From contig CM045763.1 of the NCBI GenBank assembly GCA_025200525.1, forward strand, positions 84,472,131 to 84,536,130: a stretch of 64,000 bases of DNA. The letters run 5' to 3'. This stretch comes from Camellia lanceoleosa. Lineage: Eukaryota; Streptophyta; Magnoliopsida; Ericales; Theaceae. A program made the position numbers and the translations under genes. The notes beneath the pieces are model-generated. The model worked only from the letters and a program-made list of their open reading frames with translations, ran no database searches and had not been told where the DNA came from. Numbering within the stretch: position 1 is the first letter of the stretch; every line of letters begins with the position of its first letter. Shown piece after piece: positions 22,967 to 34,254 of the stretch.

Positions 22967-25863
22967 AATCTCCACATCCCGACTTAGGTGAGGGACACAA
23001 CCAACTTTGCCTTCCTTCTACAAAAATCATGATTCTACTTGAATAACGATTTGGTCATCATATCCGATCCATTCTCATCGATGTGAACCTTCTCAAGTTG
23101 AAGTAATTTTTCTTCTAAGACATCGCGTATCCAATGTTACCTCACATCAATGTGCTTCAACCTTGAGTGGAATGTCGGATTCTTGCTCAAGTGGATAGCA
23201 CTTTGGTTGTCACATAAGAAAACATATTTCTCTTGCTTTAACCCCAATTCATGTTGAAGTCTTTTGATCCATAACATCTCCTTGCATCCTTCTGCTACTG
23301 CGACGTATTTGGCTTCCGTGGTAGATAAGGCAACATATTTTTGCAACTTTGATTGCCAAGAAATAGCTCCCCTTGAAAAAGTCATCAAGTACCTTGATGT
23401 GAACTTTCTAGAATCATCTCCAGCCATGTCTGCATCTGTGGAACCTTCTAGCAGAGATTTTCCATCTCCAAAATATAAATACATCTTGGAAGTGCCTCTA
23501 AGATACCAGAGAATCTATTTTACTGTAGCCTAATGATCTTTTCCAGGATTGGAAAGAAATCTACTCATAATGCCAACCGCATAAGTTATATCCGGTTTAG
23601 TGCACACCATCACATACATCAAACTACCAACTGCGGATGCATAGGGAACTCTCTTCATTTCATCTTTTTCTTTCTCACTTGCTGGACACTGTTTCGAACT
23701 AAGTTTGAAGTGATTTGCAAGTGGAGTACTCATTGATTTCACCTTGTCCATGTGAAATCTTTCAAGTACTTTCTCAATGTACCTCTAATGTGATAGCCAA
23801 ATCTTGCAATTCTTTCTGTCACGAGTAATCTTCATGTCAAGTATTTGCTTCGCAGGACCCAAATCCTTCATAGCAAAGGACGTGCTAAGCTCTTTCTTCA
23901 ACTTCTCAATTTTGCTCGCATCATGCCCAACTATCAACATGTCATCCACATAAAGCAGCAAAATCATGAAGTCACCATCTGAGAATCTCTTCACAAACAC
24001 AATGATTTGAAGTAGTCCTCTTGTAATCATGATCAACCATGAAAGAATCAAACTTGTTGTACCATTGCCGTGGTGCTTGTTTCAACCCATATAAGCTATT
24101 CTTTAATTTGTAAGCTAAGTTCTCCTTGCTTTTCACTTTGAACCTTTCAAGTTACTCCATGTAGATCTTTTCCTCCAAATCACCATGAAGGAAAGCTAGC
24201 TTCACATCAAGCTATTCAACCTCTAAGTTCAAGCTTGCGGCCAAACCAAGAACAACCCGTATAGATAACATCTTCACTACGGGTGAAAAGCTTTCTTCAA
24301 CATCAATTCCCTTTTGCTAACTAAAACCCTTCACAACCAATCTTGCCTTGTACCTAGGCTGTGAGTTTCCTTCTTCTGTTTTCAATTTGTAGACCCATTT
24401 GTTCTTGAGTGCTCTCTTCCCCTTAGGCAATTTCACCAACTCATAAGTGTAGTTCTCATGTAAGGATTTCATTTCTTCTTGCATGACTTTCAACCACTCC
24501 CCTTTATACTTATGAGTTGTAGCTTCTTGGTAGCACTTTGGTTCTCCCCCATCTGTGAGCATCATATACTTATTAGGAGAGTACTTCGTTAAAGTCTAAC
24601 GCTCTCTAGTGGATCTCCTCAACTGTGGTTCAGGCGGTGTTTGTTCTTCTTGCTCATCCTCTTGTTCTTTTAAATCCATAACATCATCACCAACTATATG
24701 ATCACCATCTTCTTGTGCATCTTCCCCATCATCATTATGCACCGTGGATGGAGGGACTGGATCCAAGGTTATTGGATACTCATTTGTGGAAGCTGGTTTC
24801 TCAACTCCTCTATCAAGGTCTTCAATGGTTTGATCTTCAAAGAAGATTACATATTTGCTTTGCACTACCTTTTTGTCAACTGGATCCCACAATATGTACC
24901 CAAACTCTTCATGGCCATATCCAAGAAAGATGCGCTACTTTTTCTTTCCATCAATCTTCGATCTCTCATCTTTAGGAATGTGCACAAATGCTCTACTCCC
25001 AAACACCTTCAAATGCCCATAAGAAACATCTTTCCCTGTCCAAACTATGTCTGGTATATCACCATTAAGTGAAGCTAAAGGAGAAAGGTTGATTAGATCA
25101 ACCGCAATCCTCATTGCCTTACCCCAAAAGGATTTAGGTAGTTTTGCATGAGAGAGCATACACTTGATTCTTTCCACAATTGTTCTATCCGTTCTCTCTG
25201 CCACACCATTTTGTTGAGGTGTCTTGGGAATAATTCTTTCATACTTGATGCAAATCTTATTGCAGTAATCTTCAAATGGACCATATATTCACTACCATTA
25301 TCTGACCGGATACACTTCAAAGATCTCACAGTTTCCCTTTCAACATTAACCTAAAAAAGCTTAAAAGCTTCCAACACATAATCTTTAGTTCTCAAAGCAT
25401 AAGCCCAAACTTTTCTAGAATGATCAACAATGAAAATGACAAAATAACGTGCACCACCAATTGTACTAACTTTCATTGGCCCACAAAAACATGTGATTTT
25501 CTAGATGCAGGAAATCTATTGAAAGGAAATTTATGTTGTTTTTTAGCTAAACAATTAACACAAGTTTTAAGTTGTGTAGCTTTCACCTGAGGAAAGAGAT
25601 CTTTCTTGGCTAGAACTTACATGCCTTTCTCACTCATATGGCCAAGTCTCTTGTGCCATAGCTCTGTGGAGATCTCTTTCTTAACTGCATTGACATTTCT
25701 ATATTCCTAGGCTTTACTTTGCATTTATGGACTCCTTTTATCGAGAGCTTTCTGCTGGTATGCTCAAAAGTAAACTTCGAGCTACTTGATTTCTAGCAGT
25801 TTCAGAAAAACAGAGTATTCGAGCCTCTGTTTTACCTCCTGCTCGACCTGAGCTCTGATACCA
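22966..25863 (-). pseudogene. Ty1/copia pol remnant (integrase, RT, RNase H)
   Basis: On the minus strand, from high to low coordinates: GAG-pre-integrase (LWHKRLGHMSEKGM, about 25670), integrase core fragments (RSDNGSEYM near 25300, then LINLSPLASLNGDIP and the HLKVFGSRAFVHIP segment), and a C-terminal RSTRER linker (about 24600). Next come RT blocks (NKWVYKLKTEEG and ARLVVKGFS near 24320; LLYVDDMLIVGHD near 23950; SAVGSLMYVMVCTKPDI near 23610). RNase H follows (STDADMAGD, SWQSKLQKYVALSTTEAKY, CDNQSAIHLSKNP), ending YHWIRD...DMMTKSLFK. Gag and protease are absent: only about 170 bp separate the primer-binding site from pre-integrase sequence. Stops (for example TAA replacing Tyr before HWIRD near 23135) and frameshifts make it non-functional. 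Confidence 0.85.
25852..25863 (-). promoter_or_regulatory. Copia primer-binding site
   Basis: On the minus strand TGGTATCAGAGC follows the LTR end (CTAACA) after two bases. It is the standard copia primer-binding site complementary to initiator methionine tRNA, and it marks the 5' end of the minus-strand copia element. Confidence 0.85.
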
Positions 25864-25865
25864 CT

Positions 25866-26092
25866 TGTTAGGATTAGATACACTTATAAATCAATCACAC
25901 ACACAGCAAAATCCAACACAAGAGATTTACGTGGTTAGGTAATTGCCTACGTCCACAGAGAGAGATTTCCACTATAGAATTATCTCGGAGAGAGATTACA
26001 GAACTCACACCTCACAACCCTCCATAGAACTCTATCACTCACAGATTACATATACACTCTATGTTGCCTTATATTTTCTCTTCCTCTCAACA
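25866..26092 (-). mobile_element. Short copia LTR (5' LTR of minus-strand element)
   Basis: On the plus strand it runs from TGTTAGGATTAGATAC to CCTCTCAACA, giving TGTT...AACA inverted ends, and it abuts the primer-binding site. It contains a GATTTACGTGGTTAGG motif and a TGCCTACGTCC motif typical of the R/U5 region. It is only 227 bp and has no identical partner in the window. Confidence 0.65.
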
Positions 26093-26104
26093 TCTATATA
26101 TATA

Positions 26105-27250
26105 CATGGGAGCGGGAAACAAAGTTAAGAAAAAAGAGTTATTGAGCTTGGTTTGCCACCTGCCATCTTCCCTTCTACTTCTTGACTTGGAGCCAACCTT
26201 CATTAACTCCTTCATGTGGGCTGGAGCAAACAGGAAAAAGGTAGTTTGTGGAGAAATGTTATTTGCAATATTATAAGATTGATACACGAAATTGGCTGCC
26301 AGTTCATTCCAGAAATGCTTCAAGAATTTTGGTGGATATTTCAATGGCAAGAGACATATGGCCTGAAGCTTTTGATATATTCTCGAACAACATCAAATTT
26401 ATTCTAGAAAAGGGGAATAGATTAATATTTTGGAAGGCTGTGTGGATGGAGGAGGGAGTGGTTTTGCAGAATTTATCAAATATTATTCCAACTTAGCACT
26501 AACAAGGAAGGTAGAGTTAAAGAATTTGTAGACATAAGAAGTGATGGAGGGAGGTGGAAGTTGGAGTATAGAAGATCATTGTTGGCTTGGGAAGAGGAAC
26601 AAGTTTCCTTTCTAAACAACCTGCTAACAGGTGCTCCAATAATTAGACAGAGAAAGGAGGATTCAATCAGGTGGAAGGCTGATTCAAGTGGATCTTTCTC
26701 AATGGCATTTTGCATACATGTCTTAAAGCTGGGTTGGGCCCAAAGCTAACAATCCCAAAATTGATTTGGAAGAATACAGCCCTACCTGCAGTGAAGTTTT
26801 TAGGCTAGTTGGCATGGAGGGCAGGGTGAAAACTTCTGATAGACTTGCTAAAATGCGAATTTTAGCCAATCAAGAGAAAGGGCAGTGCAAATTTTGCAGC
26901 ATGGAAATCGAATCAATGAAGCATGTTTTAATTTGGTGCAAGGAGGTGTGAAGAATTTGGTTAGCAATTTGTCATTGGTAGGGAATTGAGTGACGCCAGG
27001 ATCAGTGATTGCTCTTTTGGAATGGTGGATGAGCTGGAATTTCAAAAAAGCAAAAAGAGTGGTTGGGAGATTATACCTTTTGTTGTTTTTTGGTCAATTT
27101 GGAGGTTAAGGAATCAATGCCTTTTCGACAATTTACAACCGAGGTAGGATGAGATGTTCGATTTAATCAAGCATCGAATTCTATTTTGGGCTCATTTGAA
27201 ACTAGAGTGAAGCGGGTTTTCTGTTAACCGGCTGATGTATTGCCAAACAG
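26105..27250 (+). mobile_element. LINE (L1-type) ORF2 C-terminal half, decayed
   Basis: Broken plus-strand frames give, in order, FILEKGNRLIFWKAVWMEEG (the GNG-x-RI-x-FW block after the RT), WKADSSGSFSM, VKTSDRLAKMRILANQEKGQ followed by CKFCSMEIESMKHVLIWC (zinc-binding motif), and FVVFWSIWRLRNQCLFDN near 27075. The order equals that of the minus-strand LINEs at 13-15 and 57 kb. Stops and frameshifts are common. Its 3' end is probably at about 28508 (AATAAAGTTTTCTTG... then A-run), which would make 27250-28508 an unusually long 3' UTR or one holding another insertion. Confidence 0.7.
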
Positions 27251-27717
27251 GTATGTCAATGTGCTTGTAGGTGGTATCCAATGCTTGAAGATACATAGGA
27301 GTATGTAACAGACTAGTAGGTAAGGTTCTCTTCTTCTAAATTGTGAAACTACTCGTGCTGTGCAGAAGAGAAGTAGAGGAGGCCCATTGGTCTTGGTTTT
27401 ATGGAAGTGAGATTGGGTTGTTTAATGTTTAGGTTGGTGCAGCTGTGGGTTGATGGGACTAGGCTATGTTCTTGAAAGGCTACAATTGCATCTAGTTTAA
27501 ACATGTGGCTACTTTGCTGTGATCATTAGTGACATTTGCTAGCTTTTGAGGTTTGCTATTTGTTGACTGTTGGGAGTGTGTTTTGTTTCAATCCCGCTAG
27601 GTAGCTTGAAATAGTCGAGGCTCAAGTGGCCCGACTTTGACTTTTCAACTCACTCTTCTGCTATGCTCAATTTCCACACATTTCCTCTCTTTCCCCTTTC
27701 CTTCATTCCTCTGTTTC

Positions 27718-28015
27718 TTCTCTTCTTCTTCTTCTTCTTCTTCTTCTTCTTCTTCTTCTGTATTTTCTCTTCTTTAGACTCGCTCCACCACCACAACATC
27801 AACTCCCATCTTTTACAAATACCTCATCAAAACTTTCTCATTCTCAAAATCCCAACCAAAAATCAAAATCAAAACCCAAAATCAAAACCAAACCCACATA
27901 ATCAAAATCAAAACAAAATCAAAATCAAAATCAAAACCAAACCCACATAATCAAAATCAAAACTAAACCCAAAATCAACCCACAGAATCAAAAAAACCAA
28001 ACCCAAAATCAAGAT
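27718..28015. repeat. (CTT)n microsatellite and AATCAAAACC minisatellite
   Basis: CTT units run from 27718 to about 27760. A second low-complexity block, about 27840-28015, consists of AATCAAAATC/AAACCC variants. Frames across them are repeat translations. Confidence 0.8.
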
Positions 28016-28664
28016 CTAGCTCCGGCCTCTCTGCGCATAGCGGTGGGTTGGGTTGTGGTGGTTCTAGTGGTTCGCAATCTCCGTCCATCGCAATGGATTG
28101 GGTTGTGGTGATCTCTACCCATAGCCCCCTCTCTTTGTTTTCTTCTACTCTCTTCTTCCTTCTCTCGCCTCTCTGTTTCTCTCTCTTTCTCTCAAACCAG
28201 TTTCAGCATGAGGGGGAAGGAAGAAGGAAAAAAGAAAAAAAAAAAGGTCGTTTTGGCACTCGAGGCATTCAAGCCTCTCCAATTTCAAGCTACCAAGCAA
28301 TTTTGTTTTTGTTTTGCTTTTTTCTCTGTTGATTCCTCACCAACTCTATTGGCTTGAGCTTTCAAATGATTGGGCATTCTTTTTGGTACCAACCTAATTG
28401 GAATTAGGAAGTTATGCTATGATGGATTTTGCTCGTCTCTCCTTTGTTGATGTAATGCCATATACTATATATTTTTCATCAATAAAGTTTTCTTGTTTTG
28501 TTGATAAAAAAATTACATGATTTATTATGTAGCAGTAACATTTTGGGAAAATTATCCTTTCTTCCCCTTATGTTTAGATATTTTCTTACTTTGGCTTTTA
28601 AAATTTTTTTTTCTACTATCACCCAAGTTTACTCTTAAAATTAATTTTTGTTTAATATAAGAAT
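28016..28664. other. No gene recognised; probable LINE 3' UTR end
   Basis: This holds CT-rich and G-rich short runs and then TCAATAAAGTTTTCTTGTTTTG followed by an A-run at about 28477-28510. The latter resembles the 3' terminus of the LINE starting at 26.1 kb. I could not place a gene. Confidence 0.4.
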
Positions 28665-30178
28665 ATCGCCTTCTCTTTGATAAAATTAAAAATCAATTGA
28701 AACTAATACAAATGATGTATAAACACATGAATAAATTAAATAGAATATACATTTTAGTATAAAAAATGACAACGTCATTTTTCTATCCATACGACTCATG
28801 AATGAAAAAGAGAATTAAGTATTATGTGAATTAAAACTTTAAAGGGCTTAATGTAATTATGTTAAACTTGTGAACCTGATGTATTTTATTCAAATCTCAA
28901 GAGAGATTAGTGTAATTTATCCTAAACATTCTTATGAAAAGTTTTACATGTAAAATAGCATAAACTCGATCTCTCTCTCTAAAACTTTGAGAACTCTCTT
29001 TAAACTTTTCTCCTCCTTGGGTTTTGATTGTGAGCGGCAGCCGGGGTGGGAGAGGGGGGTTTCTGACGACCGACGGTTTCCTCTTCCCTCCTCATATCCC
29101 TCTTTCTCTTCATTTTCCTTGCTTTTCTGCTCAATAACTTGAAAGCTTTTGGCTTTCCACCATTCTCCCACATTCAATGAGGTTTTCTCTCCCCTTCGCC
29201 TTAACTTTGATTATAGCCTTTATCAGATCCGCCATTTCTCTCCTCCTCTACTCTACTCAGACGTCACCACGTCATCACCTCCTGTTCAGCCACCATCAAC
29301 TTGATCTGCCGCCTTCCACCTTTTCTTCGTCGTATCTACCGCCTTCCATCACCCAAATCCGCTACCTTCCACCGCTAGATCCGCTACCACTACTGCCTAG
29401 ACGTTATGGGTTTGAGTGTGTTTATAACTTACCCACACAGATGGATGTAACCTATGTATTTATCTCAAACTTATTCTATTGTCGAACTTTTATGATCAAC
29501 TTCTGCTCCGCAGTACAAATGTTATATCTTGATATATGCATAGCTTCTCATTGGTGCTTCATTTGGAAATTTTTCCTTTGTTTTGAGCAAGATTTTTTTC
29601 CTCTATTCAGTGTAAGTTTCTTGTTGATTTCCTTATAAGTGTCGTTTGGCTAACTTTACTTTTAATGGAAATTACAATTGATATAAAATAATAATAAAAA
29701 ATAGCATAAATTACAATTTTCACCCTCCAAGTTTTACTTGAATTTCATTCTAATTTCTCAATTTTTAATTGTAATAGCTAAGTCCTCAAACTTCAAGTTT
29801 AGTTTTAATATAATCCTCCCATCACTCCATAGGTCAAAATTTGAGTGCAAAATAAAATATAAGTGATCTAAATAAAAATGGAATGAAAATTAGAAGGTGA
29901 AAAGTGCAATTTTCTTGTAGTTATATTTTTCCTCTAATGTTGCTAAAATGTGCTCACGTGACACTTATGTGACTAGTGAGGGCTTTCCGTCCAAATTCTT
30001 AACATTGAGTGACAAAATAAAAAGATGAGAACCAAAATAAAATTTAAATAGATGTTAAGAGGGTGAAAAATATTATTTACCCAGTAACTGAGAACATGAC
30101 AATTGAAAAATAAAAATTAAATAAAAAAGAAGGAAAAAATAAAAAAATAAAAGGAGAAAAGTAAAGGGTAGATGATGT
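28665..30178. repeat. Second copy of CML intron 2 sequence, interrupted
   Basis: Colinear similarity to 17005-17950 on both sides of an insertion. The left part (28665-28964) matches 17005-17472. The right part (29698-30178) matches 17460-17950, including CTGAGAACATGACAA and GTAGATGATGT. Exon 2 sequence, which in the first copy begins only six bases further on, is not recognisable here. Confidence 0.7.
28965..29697 (+). mobile_element. 733-bp retroposed insertion with A-rich tail and 13-bp target duplication
   Basis: AAAATAGCATAAA occurs on both sides (28952-28964 and 29698-29710), and only once at the matching site in the CML intron (17460-17472), which is thus an empty site. The insert ends in an A-rich run (ATAAAATAATAATAAAA). 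A-tail plus a 13-bp duplication indicate target-primed reverse transcription by LINE machinery. The insert starts CTCGATCTCTCTCTC and contains a G-rich patch and CCGCC-rich sequence like a plant mRNA leader. A 153-codon plus-strand frame (29177-29638, starting MRFSLPFALTLIIAF) has no recognised domain. It could be a SINE, truncated LINE or processed transcript. Confidence 0.65.
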
Positions 30179-30478
30179 AGTTGAAACAAAATCTCCTTCA
30201 TTTAGGATTGTGTAGTTTAAGACCCTTCTTCCACTATAGTGACTAATATTGCTCGTATATACGTATTTCAATGTCATTATTTAAAATCATTCCAGGTATC
30301 TCAATTCCATTATTTAAAATCACACTTTTAGCACCACGCATACTACCACAACCATAACACTAATTTTCAAGATCATAATCAAACTTTAAAAAAAAAAAAA
30401 AAAAATCAAAATATGCATTTTTCTATCTAGTGGAGAAATTCGTCTTTCGCCTAAACAAATGAAACTTTAATTTTAGTA

Positions 30479-30520
30479 CTAGTGATAGGGCGATGTGCAA
30501 GGCACACCACATAGTGTCCG
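30479..30520 (-). mobile_element. Helitron-type 3' terminus (minus strand)
   Basis: On the minus strand a hairpin (GTGTGC, loop CTT, GCACAT) is followed by about 10 bases and CTAG|T. The 5' end was not found before the plus-strand Helitron at 30688. Confidence 0.5.
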
Positions 30521-30687
30521 TTACAAATCATTTTTGTATTAATGTACTATTTTTCTTTATAATCTTTATCTTAATTTCAGCCATCTTCTTTTCTTTTCTT
30601 TTTTTTTCTTTCTTTTTTTTTTTTTTTTCTTCAGACGGTAGAAACTTTATTACAGTAAAATAAGATCACATAGCAGAGGGGCAACTA

Positions 30688-31226
30688 TCTATATATTAAG
30701 GAAAATGGTCTTTTAAAACCCAAGACTTGTGGAAACTCCAACATGTCCATCTTAATTTCTTGATTTTTTAATATTTTTTAAAAAAAAAATTGACTTGGTG
30801 ATTGGTGATTGGTTTATAATAATTACACTATTGATTACAATAAACACTTAATTTATAATAATTACACTTATTAAATGAATTTCCTGATTTTTTAATATTT
30901 TTTTAAAAAAAATTGACTTGGTGATTGGTAATTGGTTCAAAAATTGTAATAATTACACTATTGATTACAATAAACACTTAATTTATAATAATTACACTTA
31001 TTAAATGAATAACGCAATAAATGAAATCCTAATTTTCTTACTTTTGGCATCCTCAAGAGACCCATGTAATTATTGTGTAAATACCTCTTAAATAAATAAA
31101 TAAACACTTACTAAATTCTTTCAAACTCCTCGGTTAAATTTCATGTATTTAATTTATATATTAAAAAAATAAAAACAAATATAAATATTTATAATTATTC
31201 CGTGCATAGCACGAGGGATAGACTAG
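30688..31226 (+). mobile_element. Non-autonomous Helitron, 539 bp
   Basis: It starts TCTATATATTAAGG after A and ends with hairpin CGTGC-ATA-GCACG, AGGGATAGA and CTAG before T. These are the 5' TC, 3' hairpin plus CTAG and A/T insertion site of Helitrons. Inside, a block of about 125-130 bp (TTGACTTGGTGATTGG through TTATTAAATGAAT) is tandemly duplicated. No Rep/helicase ORF, so it depends on another element. Confidence 0.8.
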
Positions 31227-31426
31227 TACTTTATAATAGCAAAATGGTGCCAAACTGGATGAGTGAATCCTAAAACTCTGATTCACCTATCTTCAAATTG
31301 ATAAGATAAGCTATTTGGAGTCACCTCAAGAGCCACATCGTCATACCCGGCTCCTTCGGAAAAAACAGCCCGCTTCACATTCCAAGTTAACAAATGTTAA
31401 TGTTAAAACTTTTAAAGGTAGAGGCG

Positions 31427-31965
31427 TACACGATTCAGATTGGTTCAATTCTGAAAAAATTTAAGAATCAAATTAATCTTTATAGTTCTGTAATTTTGAG
31501 AATAAAATCAGATCATTACACTTGTAAAACCGAATCAGAATCAAACCGAAATAACGGTTCGGTTTCGGTTTGATTTACGGTTCTAAAAATTTCTATTTAC
31601 AAAAATAAATTGTTAATATTAACAAAATAATTACTCAAACTAATTACATTTAACTCACAATAAAAACTAATAATAATAAGGCATTATTCAACATTATATA
31701 TCTATATCATCCTAATATCATTAAAATTACAAAAAAACCAATTAATAAAAATAAAACTTGATATTATATATATATATATTTTTTATTAAAAAAAAAAAAA
31801 TCGGTTCGGTTCGGTTCGAACCGTGCTTTTTTCTTAAAATTCATTAATCACACCATTTTTACGGTTCTCATATTTCTTAAACCGAAACTAAACCAGTTCT
31901 TAATAAAACCAAACCAAACCGTACGATTCAGTCTAATTCGATCTGAATTACCAGTTTGAATGAAT
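31427..31965. mobile_element. Inverted-repeat element rich in GGTTCGGTTT words
   Basis: GGTTCGGTTTCGGTTTGAT (about 31557) and the reverse words AAACCAAACCAAACCGTACG (about 31905) face each other, with a further TCGGTTCGGTTCGGTTCGAA in the centre. The left end GTACACGATTCAGATTGG and the right side CGATCTGAATTACC also pair. This is typical of decayed hAT-like MITEs in plants. Borders and target duplication are unresolved. Confidence 0.45.
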
Positions 31966-33656
31966 TTTTGAAGAGTCGTATTTAAAGGTCCATTCCTGCA
32001 GAAATTCAAAGGAATTATGCGTTCTATTTACAGGTCAATTTCATTCAACTTTTTTGACTTTTCACCATAATTGACCAGCACCGTCAGAATAACCGTCGAC
32101 ATTTTGGGCAACACAGCTGTGGAGACCGGGTTAGAGGTTGCAATAGGATTAGAGGTTGCAAGAGTTACTTCTTCATATATCCCAACAATGAAAACATAAG
32201 GCCATTCGGAAATAAATCTGCAAGGAAAATGAGTGAGAGTACTAATTAGTGCTACCACTAATAATGTGGCAGTGGGCCTCACTATGAATGATTTGATGTT
32301 TTGGCCTTGATGTTGTATTTTTTTTTCTTTTTTTATTGAGTGCCATGTCATTAGTGATTTCTTTAAAGCTCCAAAATTAGTGGTCTCTATCATTGTTGAA
32401 TCTGCAATTTTAATGGATACAAACTTAGCATTAGCATCTTTCCAATAAAGAGTCTATATCCCTGTAGAAGCTTTTGGAAATTTTCTCCAAACAAACCCAA
32501 CACACCAAATCCAACATGCAATAAAATCCAATCAGATGAGATAAGATTGAAAACATAAAAATGAACACAAATAAATAAATAATCAAGAAAATTTTGCATA
32601 TTTACCTTCAATATCTTGTTGCTTCTTTGTGACACCCAAATATAGAAGTAACTCTTGATTTGATGCATAGACAAGTATCGAGACATCAACAAATAAGCCC
32701 AATTAATAATCAGCAATATAAGTTCATTCTCTAGGATACATGGCTATCCCATGAAAATCTAATATCAAAGAATCATTTCATATAATACCACAAGTTTTTT
32801 TAAGAAGCATTTAAACACAAGTCCTAAGTAATGAATTTATATTCCATTAAGTTCTAATTAAAATTTTTTGAACATTCAAATCCCATTAAATTTTTTGAAA
32901 GAATTGAATTATTTTTTTGTACAAAATTGAAAATTTTGTATCTATAAAAGAACATGATGATAGAACATTGATGTGCAAAACTGAAAGGAAAAAAAAAAAA
33001 ACTTTAAAAATGAAAAAATTGATAATGTTCTCAGTTTTAAAATTGAAAAAAACTAATAATATTCTCGATTTTATTAGATAGTTGAATCCAACTAATAAGT
33101 AAAAGGCCAAAAAAGTTTAATCTCATGCCCTGTTTTTTTTTTTCATCAGTTAGTGAAACAATTATTTGTAACATTACTATTGATAATGTTCTTAATTTTA
33201 AAAATTGGAAAAAATTAATAATATTTTCAGTTTTACCAAATAGGATTTATTGGTTCAAAAAATCTTAAATAAGACCTGAGCTACCACAACATTTGTAAAT
33301 AGGACTTTTAGGTAATTAACTCTTTTTTTTATCTTCCAAAAAAACTCAATGAGTGCAATTGGCATAGCCATATGGTTAAGTAACATTTTTCAAAAATTTC
33401 CATCAAATCACTTATTTGGCATAGGATGCAATGGTAAAAAAGTATATGAGTTTATTTAATTTAACTGAGTATATAGCCCTTGATAGAATTTCATGGAGAA
33501 AAGTGATCTATATCACCGACCCCACTTGAATGGAACACAATGCTTAGATTGGTTTGGTTTAACCATGAGATGTATTTGTATTGAGTTCCTTTTCACTAGA
33601 TTGAAAAAACTTAAATGTATACTGTAGTCGACACGAAATGATAGCTATATAGATAT
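31966..33656. other. AT-rich DNA, no gene recognised
   Basis: Two adjoining minus-strand frames (32716-32390 and 32393-32028) reach 108 and 121 codons but show no domain I know and no clear splice structure. The rest is AT-rich with repeated AATGTTCTCAGTTTTA-like words between 33000 and 33240. Confidence 0.35.
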
Positions 33657-33661
33657 CCTAC

Positions 33662-34208
33662 TGTAGGGGCATATTTTGTGAATGACAACATGTGGCCAAG
33701 GTGACACTGAAGTGTCAGCCAAGGTGGCACGTGTCTTGGTCATGGCGCTGAGGTGGTCTCGGCTAGGCCGAGGCTATCTGCAGAGATACCGAAATCCGAG
33801 ATGAACGGATAAGGGACAAGAGTCCTAGAATGGGGAAGGACCTCAGTCTGGATGAAGATAAGGCTCTTAGAGAGTTTATCTCTGTCTGGCTGGGAGTCCA
33901 GGATGAGTATTGATCTAGAGTCCATTGAAGCTAGGCTTCTACAGGGATCAGGTTAGTGTTGGCTATAAAAGTAAAGCACCATCGTGGGTCTAAGGTACGC
34001 TTTTTGTATTCTGGCTAGTGAGTTAAGCATTGTTTACTATCTTTGAGAGATAACTGAATACTGTCTTGATTGTCGGAGTGCCCCCAGGTAGACAAACCAC
34101 CGCCGGAGTCTTATCTTTCTATGACAGGTTGTTCGGGCGAGATCTGTTCTACTGGTGCTCTCTAGCTGAGTACCTGTTTGGCAGTGTGGTCAAAAATCAG
34201 TACACACA
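33662..34208 (+). repeat. 5' LTR of Tat-type element
   Basis: It begins TGTAGGGGCATATTTTG and ends CAGTACACACA, directly followed by the primer-binding site. It aligns end to end with 49751-50297 without an obvious indel. A TATA box is at 33964-33970. Confidence 0.93.
33964..33970 (+). promoter_or_regulatory. LTR TATA box
   Basis: GGCTATAAAAGTAA lies a little over half way along the LTR, and TATAAAA is conserved at 50053-50059 in the 3' LTR despite about 12% divergence. It probably sets the U3/R start of the genomic RNA. Confidence 0.6.
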
Positions 34209-34210
34209 AT

Positions 34211-34228
34211 TTGGCGTCGTCTGTGGAA
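34211..34228 (+). promoter_or_regulatory. Primer-binding site of Tat-type element
   Basis: TTGGCGTCGTCTGTGGAA follows the LTR end after two bases. TTGGCGCCGTCTGTGG-type sites are usual in plant gypsy elements of this lineage. I do not assign the tRNA. Confidence 0.75.
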
Positions 34229-34254
34229 AACGTAAGGAGAATAGATAGCCAATG

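Noticed and set aside
28944..29177. 77-codon minus-strand frame starting MNVGEWWKAKSF
   Set aside because: It crosses the left border of the retroposed insert into intron-derived DNA, so it cannot be an ancestral gene.
29177..29638. 153-codon plus-strand frame as a gene
   Set aside because: Hydrophobic start but no known domain; low-complexity Pro/Ser/Leu middle. It lies within the retroposed insert. Kept only as part of that feature.
32028..32716. Two adjoining minus-strand frames as a host gene
   Set aside because: No recognisable domain, no convincing splice sites or start context. AT-rich composition like the neighbouring non-coding DNA.
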